A stretch of DNA of 8,916 nt from Paracoccaceae bacterium (GTDB lineage: Bacteria > Pseudomonadota > Alphaproteobacteria > Rhodobacterales > Rhodobacteraceae): NCBI GenBank assembly GCA_007121115.1, contig SKMI01000260.1:1-8916 (forward strand). The letters are read 5' to 3'. Made by a program: the position numbers and the translations under genes. The notes beneath the pieces were generated by a model. It was given only the letters and a program-made list of their open reading frames with translations, made no database searches and was not told where the DNA came from. Shown here in pieces: positions 5,643-8,916 of this stretch. Every line of letters starts with the position of its first letter. Position 1 is the first letter of the stretch.

Positions 5643-6650
5643 ATGGAGTTCGGCGAGGTCTTGCTCGATCAGGCCGCGGGCGCGGTGCTGGCGCATTCCG
5701 TGGCGCTGCCCGGGGGGAAGCGGCTGCGCAAGGGGCGAGTGCTGGAGGCCGCCGACATCGCCACCCTCCGCGACGCGGGAATCGCCGCGGTGACCGTGGC
5801 GCGGCTGGCACCTGGCGATGTGGATGAGGACGCCGCCGCGAAACGCCTCGCAGGCGCGCTGGTCCCGGACCCCGAAGCCGCCGGGCTGGAATTGCGCGCG
5901 GTGGGCACCGGACGCGTCAACATCCTGGCCACTGATCCCGGGATCGCTAGGGTCGAAGCCGCGCGCATCCACGCCATCAACCGCGCCGACCCGGCGATCA
6001 CGCTGGCCACGGTGCCTCCCTCGCAGCGGATGGAACCGGGCGAGATGGTCGCCACGGTCAAGATCATCGCCTACGCCGTCGCGGGTGCCGCACTGGCGCG
6101 CGCCTGTCATGCGGCGCAGGGCGGGCTGGCGTTGGCGCGGCCCGTGTTGCAGACGGCGGGGCTGATTCAGACCAGCGTCGGCGGACCCGAGAACCCGGAC
6201 AAGGGCCGCGCGGTCACCGCCGAGCGGCTGGAGCGGCTGGGCGTCGCGCTGGCGGGCGACGTGGTGGTGCCGCATCGCGTGGAACCGCTGGCCGAGGCCC
6301 TGGCCGAGACGCCGGGCGCGGTGCTGCTGATCCTCACCGGCTCGGCCACCTCGGACATCCGCGACGTGGCGCCCGAGGCGCTGCGCGCCGCTGGCGGCAC
6401 GGTGGCACATTTCGGCATGCCGGTGGACCCCGGAAACCTGCTGTTCATCGGCGACCTGCACGGGCGCCCGGTAATCGGCCTGCCCGGTTGCGCCCGCTCC
6501 CCGGCGCTCAACGGCGCCGACTGGGTGCTGGAGCGGGTGATCTGCGGCGTGCCGGTGGCGGCCGAGGAGATCATGGCAATGGGTGTCGGCGGCCTGCTCA
6601 AGGAGATTCCCACCCGCCCGCGCCCGCGCAGCCGCAAGGGTGGGCCATGA
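5643..6650 (+). CDS. Molybdopterin-binding protein (MoCF-biosynthesis/MogA-MoeA-like fold)
   Basis: A 335-residue protein that likely binds molybdopterin or its cofactor and works with the XdhC-family protein just upstream. The N-terminal half has LPGGKRLRKGRVL (22-34) and GTGRVNILA (88-96). The middle carries ITLATVPPSQR (119-129) and VATVKIIAYAV (136-146). The MoCF-like core shows LILTGSATSDIRDVAPEAL (229-247), FGMPVDPGNLLFIG (257-270), PVIGLPGCARSPALNGADWVLERV (276-299) and MGVGGLLKEIPTRP (313-326). In several relatives I remember, this unit continues directly into a MobA-like nucleotidyltransferase domain; here the chain stops soon after the linker sequence. AGAGAGGGGG lies just before the ATG at 5643, which is 13 bp after the preceding stop. 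Further upstream starts would overlap the xdhC-family gene. It acts in the cytosol. Confidence 0.88.
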   Translation: MEFGEVLLDQAAGAVLAHSVALPGGKRLRKGRVLEAADIATLRDAGIAAVTVARLAPGDVDEDAAAKRLAGALVPDPEAAGLELRAVGTGRVNILATDPGIARVEAARIHAINRADPAITLATVPPSQRMEPGEMVATVKIIAYAVAGAALARACHAAQGGLALARPVLQTAGLIQTSVGGPENPDKGRAVTAERLERLGVALAGDVVVPHRVEPLAEALAETPGAVLLILTGSATSDIRDVAPEALRAAGGTVAHFGMPVDPGNLLFIGDLHGRPVIGLPGCARSPALNGADWVLERVICGVPVAAEEIMAMGVGGLLKEIPTRPRPRSRKGGP

Positions 6651-6728
6651 GCGTGCACCCGGTTGCGCACGCGCACTGCAGATGCTGAGCTCGAGACTGC
6701 TGACAACCCAAAGAGAGGACCGCGCGCC

Positions 6729-6974
6729 ATGGCAGACTGGTTGAGGCCGACCCTGATCCTGGGCGCCGTGGCGGTGCTGCTGGTGCTCAACGTGCTGGAA
6801 TTCCGTGCCAAGCGCCGCGCCGATGCCGCCGAAATGGCGCGGTTTGCCGAAGATGACAGCGCCGAGGCGTGGTTTGCCCGCAAGCGCCACGCGACCCTTC
6901 AGAACATCGAGCAGGTGCTGCACATCATCAATACCGTCCTGATCGCCATCCTGATTGCCCTGCTCACCGCGTGA
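6729..6974 (+). CDS. Small two-helix membrane protein of unknown function
   Basis: An 81-residue protein I do not recognise as a named family. It has two hydrophobic segments: LRPTLILGAVAVLLVLNVLE (5-24) and, near the end, VLHIINTVLIAILIALLTA (63-81). Between them is a charged, helical stretch of about 38 residues (RAKRRADAAEMARFAEDDSAE and after). It is probably an inner-membrane hairpin with the positively charged RAKRR side in the cytoplasm. AAGAGAGGA ends 9 bp before the ATG at 6729, which favours this start over the in-frame ATG at 6663. It lies 78 bp after the molybdopterin-binding gene and 46 bp before the NAD(P)-binding gene on the same strand, so co-transcription is possible, but nothing in it points to molybdenum metabolism. 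High confidence that it is coding, none about role. Confidence 0.8.
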   Translation: MADWLRPTLILGAVAVLLVLNVLEFRAKRRADAAEMARFAEDDSAEAWFARKRHATLQNIEQVLHIINTVLIAILIALLTA

Positions 6975-7020
6975 CCCCGGCGCACCTCTCCAACGCAGGG
7001 ACCGTGAAAGGAGACCTTCC

Positions 7021-7674
7021 ATGAACATCCTTGTCTTCGGGGCCGCAGGCGGATCGGGCCGCGCCATCACCGCGCGGGCGCTGGCCGCGGGCCATGACGT
7101 CACCGGCTTTGTTCGGGACGCCGCGCAACTGGACGCCGCGCCGGGGCTGACCATCGTCACGGGGGACGCGACGAACCCCGAGGATATGGCCCGCGCCGTG
7201 GCGCCGGGGCATGATGCCATCATCCTTGCGCTCGGCGAGCGGCCGGGGGCGGTCGACTGGCTCCCGGGTCTGCGCCACAGGCAGTCGCGCGGGCTTTGCG
7301 AGACCGCCACACGGCACATACTGGCCGCCCTGCCCGACGACGCGCCCACGCGGCTGGTCGTCATCACCGCCTATGGCGTGGGCGATACCCGCATTCTGGC
7401 GCCATGGTATTTCCGCTGGTATCTGCGGCTCTTCCTCGGCCCGCTGATGGATGACAAGCAACGGCAGGAGGCGCTGCTGAAGGCGAGCGCGCATGACGTT
7501 CTGCTGGTCCAGCCCGTAGGTCTGACCGATGCCCCGGCCAGCGGCGACTGTCTGGCAAGCGCGGAGGGCGCGATACGTAGCCAGCAGGTGTCCCGCAACG
7601 ATCTGGCACGGTTCATCGTGGATGAATTGCAGGCGCGGCGCCATCTGCGTGCGACCGTAGCCTTTTCGGGCTAG
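7021..7674 (+). CDS. NAD(P)-binding atypical SDR (NmrA/NAD(P)H-binding family)
   Basis: A 217-residue single-domain Rossmann protein of the atypical SDR / NAD(P)H-binding type. It starts with MNILVFGAAGGSGRAITARAL (dinucleotide motif GAAGGSG at 7-13), followed by the second-strand FVRD (30-33), TGDATN (47-52) and DAIILALG (65-72). LVVITAYGVGDTR (112-124) matches the strand-5 region of the family. The classical YxxxK is absent; MDDKQRQE (143-150) lies where relatives have their helix with a conserved Lys. Members act as reductases, quinone-linked oxidoreductases or redox-sensing regulators, so no substrate can be named. AAAGGAG (7007-7013) stands 7 bp before the ATG at 7021, making this start secure. 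The gene sits between the small membrane protein gene and the DUF1185 gene on the same strand. Confidence 0.9.
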   Translation: MNILVFGAAGGSGRAITARALAAGHDVTGFVRDAAQLDAAPGLTIVTGDATNPEDMARAVAPGHDAIILALGERPGAVDWLPGLRHRQSRGLCETATRHILAALPDDAPTRLVVITAYGVGDTRILAPWYFRWYLRLFLGPLMDDKQRQEALLKASAHDVLLVQPVGLTDAPASGDCLASAEGAIRSQQVSRNDLARFIVDELQARRHLRATVAFSG

Positions 7675-7711
7675 GTCTGCCGGGGCCGACACCAGATGAT
7701 GGAGATACCCC

Positions 7712-8320
7712 ATGTCCGATGACGCAAGCGCACCGCACCTTGATCTGCGCATCCGCAAGCAGGCGCTGGTGCTGGAAGACATCCACCATGACGGCGGCCC
7801 CGCCCCCGACACCCCGCAGCGCAAGCTGGCCATGGTCAGCGTGATCGCCAACCCTTTCGCTGGGCGCTTCGTGCCCGATATCCTGCCGTTCGTGGAGGTA
7901 CTAAAGCCGCTTGGGCGCGCCATGGCGGAGCGGATGGTGGACATGCTTGGCGGCGATCCGGGCGCGGTGCAGGGATACGGCAAGGGTGCTATCGCAGGCG
8001 CGAATGGTGAGCTGGAGCACGCCGCGCTCTGGCACGAGCCCGGCGGCTGGGGAATGCGCGCGGTGCTGGGCACGGCGCGGGCGATCGTGCCATCCACCAA
8101 GAAACTGGGCGGGCCGGGCACGCGGCTCGATGTGCCGGTGACGCATGTCAACGCCTCCTACGTGCGCAGCCATTATGACGCGATGGAGGTCGGGCTGAAC
8201 GATGCCCCGCGCGCCGACGAACTGGCCGTGATCCTGGTCATGACCACCGGCGGGCGGGTCCATGCCCGTGTCGGCGGGCTGCGGGCCGAGGATATCTCGG
8301 CCCATGACGGTTTGCGCTGA
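7712..8320 (+). CDS. Amino acid synthesis family protein (DUF1185)
   Basis: A 202-residue protein matching the DUF1185 / AA_synth family. Recognisable blocks are RKLAMVSVIANPFAGRFVPD (37-56), EVLKPLGRAMAERMVDMLGG (62-81), GYGKGAIAGANGELEHAALWH (88-108), a GTARAIVPSTKK segment (120-131), VPVTHVNASYVRSHYDAMEV (141-160) and DELAVILVMTTGGRVHARVGG (169-189). The family name suggests amino acid synthesis, but as far as I know the reaction is unproven. Length is normal. GGAG (7701-7704) lies 7 bp before the ATG at 7712. It is the last gene of the plus-strand run, 37 bp after the NAD(P)-binding gene, and its stop is only 11 bp from the stop of the opposing thiamine-diphosphate enzyme gene. It is probably cytosolic: no signal or membrane segment is seen. 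Confidence 0.9.
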   Translation: MSDDASAPHLDLRIRKQALVLEDIHHDGGPAPDTPQRKLAMVSVIANPFAGRFVPDILPFVEVLKPLGRAMAERMVDMLGGDPGAVQGYGKGAIAGANGELEHAALWHEPGGWGMRAVLGTARAIVPSTKKLGGPGTRLDVPVTHVNASYVRSHYDAMEVGLNDAPRADELAVILVMTTGGRVHARVGGLRAEDISAHDGLR

Positions 8321-8331
8321 GGGGCGGCGAC

Positions 8332-8916
8332 TCAGTCTCCGGTGCGAAACGCCGTCCGCAGCGTGTCGGTGTAGTGGATCAGGGTCGGTGCGTTGCGGCC
8401 CGCAGCCTCGGTCAGCGCTGCGCCGAAAGCTTCGGCCGTGTCCGGTTGCGCTACCGTCCAGCCACAGGAGCGAGCGATGGTGCACAGATCCGGGGTCAGG
8501 ATGTCCACGCCCAGCGGCGGCACGTTCTGTTGCGTCATGGCCGCCTTGATCTCGCCATAGCCCTGGTTGTCATAGAGGCACAGGATCACCGGCACCCCCG
8601 CCTCGGTGGCGGTGGTCAGTTCGCCCAGCGTGAACTGCAGCCCGCCGTCGCCCATCAGCGCCACCACCGGCGCGCCCTCGGCCAGCGCGGCGCCGATGGC
8701 GGCGGGGAGCGCATAGCCCAGCGTGCCGAATCCGGTGGCGGAGTTGAAATACCCCCCGGCCCGCGCCGCCGCGAAGCCCAGGTTCCCGGCATAGACGGCC
8801 TGCGTTGAGTCGCCGACGATCAGCGCACCGGGCAACGTGTCACGGATATGGTCAAGGAGCGCGAGGTCGCCACGCATGTCCGGGCCCAGCGCATCCAGCC
8901 CGGCCTGCGCGCGGGC
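8332..8916 (-). CDS. Thiamine-diphosphate-dependent decarboxylase/acetolactate synthase-like enzyme, C-terminal part
   Basis: The last 194 codons of a gene whose 5' end lies beyond the window edge (frame open to 8916). It is the C-terminal diphosphate-binding domain of the acetolactate synthase / 2-oxoacid decarboxylase superfamily. The visible thiamine-diphosphate motif is GDGGLQFTLGELTTA and after, ending in YDNQGYGEIK, with Mg-binding Asp and Asn. FNSATGFGTLGYALPAAIGA, the substrate-side loop before the motif, is also typical. The VGDSTQAVYAGN segment and overall pattern recall 5-guanidino-2-oxopentanoate decarboxylases (arginine transaminase pathway), a tentative assignment; full-length members have about 500-560 residues. 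An internal ATG at 8877 is not the true start. The gene converges on the DUF1185 gene with 11 bp between stops and no room for a separate terminator. Confidence 0.9.
   Translation of the reverse strand, partial: ARAQAGLDALGPDMRGDLALLDHIRDTLPGALIVGDSTQAVYAGNLGFAAARAGGYFNSATGFGTLGYALPAAIGAALAEGAPVVALMGDGGLQFTLGELTTATEAGVPVILCLYDNQGYGEIKAAMTQQNVPPLGVDILTPDLCTIARSCGWTVAQPDTAEAFGAALTEAAGRNAPTLIHYTDTLRTAFRTGD

Noticed and set aside
5604..7367. 587-codon minus-strand open frame across the molybdopterin-binding, membrane and NAD(P)-binding genes
   Set aside because: It is the shadow of three well-supported plus-strand genes; the translation is low-complexity (His, Arg, Gln, Gly) and matches no family. 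High GC content keeps stops rare.
6964..8151. 395-codon minus-strand open frame opposite the NAD(P)-binding and DUF1185 genes
   Set aside because: Both plus-strand genes have good ribosome sites and family motifs; the reverse frame has none.
1..8916. Search for tRNA/rRNA genes, CRISPR arrays, insertion sequences and prophage genes
   Set aside because: No cloverleaf, regular repeat-spacer pattern, transposase motif or terminal inverted repeat pair with target duplication was seen on either strand.

Overview
The window is very GC-rich and densely coded, with short gaps and several Shine-Dalgarno-led starts. Its gene families point to an alphaproteobacterium, most likely Rhodobacteraceae (Roseobacter group). 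The main indicators are a Hint-domain protein of the kind common in Rhodobacterales, an XdhC/CoxI protein paired with a molybdopterin-binding protein, and an intergenic element resembling one I remember from many Rhodobacteraceae genomes. The assignment rests on recognising families by eye; no database was searched.

Left part (1-2281). queG (epoxyqueuosine reductase, minus strand) is followed across a 63-bp gap by a plus-strand fragment. The fragment matches only the last ~100 residues of a family of large DNA methyltransferase/restriction proteins; the catalytic part is missing, so I call it a gene remnant. Facing it on the minus strand is a short-chain dehydrogenase (SDR) whose usual Asn, Tyr and Lys catalytic residues appear to be replaced.

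Middle part (2282-4645). The SDR gene and a gene for a DsbA-fold 2-hydroxychromene-2-carboxylate isomerase-like protein diverge from a 185-bp region packed with dyads: two abutting hairpins and a competing 17-bp long-range pairing. A Hint-domain protein follows. After it lies a 482-bp gap without a convincing gene. It holds a 15-bp imperfect inverted repeat, an extragenic repeat-like element, and a hairpin plus pyrimidine tract upstream of the xdhC-family gene.

Right part (4646-8320). Five plus-strand genes lie close together (gaps of 13, 78, 46 and 37 bp) and may form one transcription unit. They encode an XdhC/CoxI family molybdenum-cofactor factor, a molybdopterin-binding protein, an 81-residue two-helix membrane protein, an atypical NAD(P)-binding protein and a DUF1185 'amino acid synthesis' protein. 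The first two would cooperate in maturing a molybdenum hydroxylase encoded elsewhere; no such hydroxylase and no MobA-like nucleotidyltransferase is present here. The role of the other three with them is unclear. The window ends inside a minus-strand thiamine-diphosphate enzyme, convergent with the DUF1185 gene at 11 bp.

I see no complete mobile element, CRISPR array, tRNA or rRNA, and no clear evidence of a new multi-gene system. The best leads are the SDR with degenerate catalytic residues, the structured divergent intergenic region, the methyltransferase remnant, and the leader and repeat elements before the xdhC-family gene.
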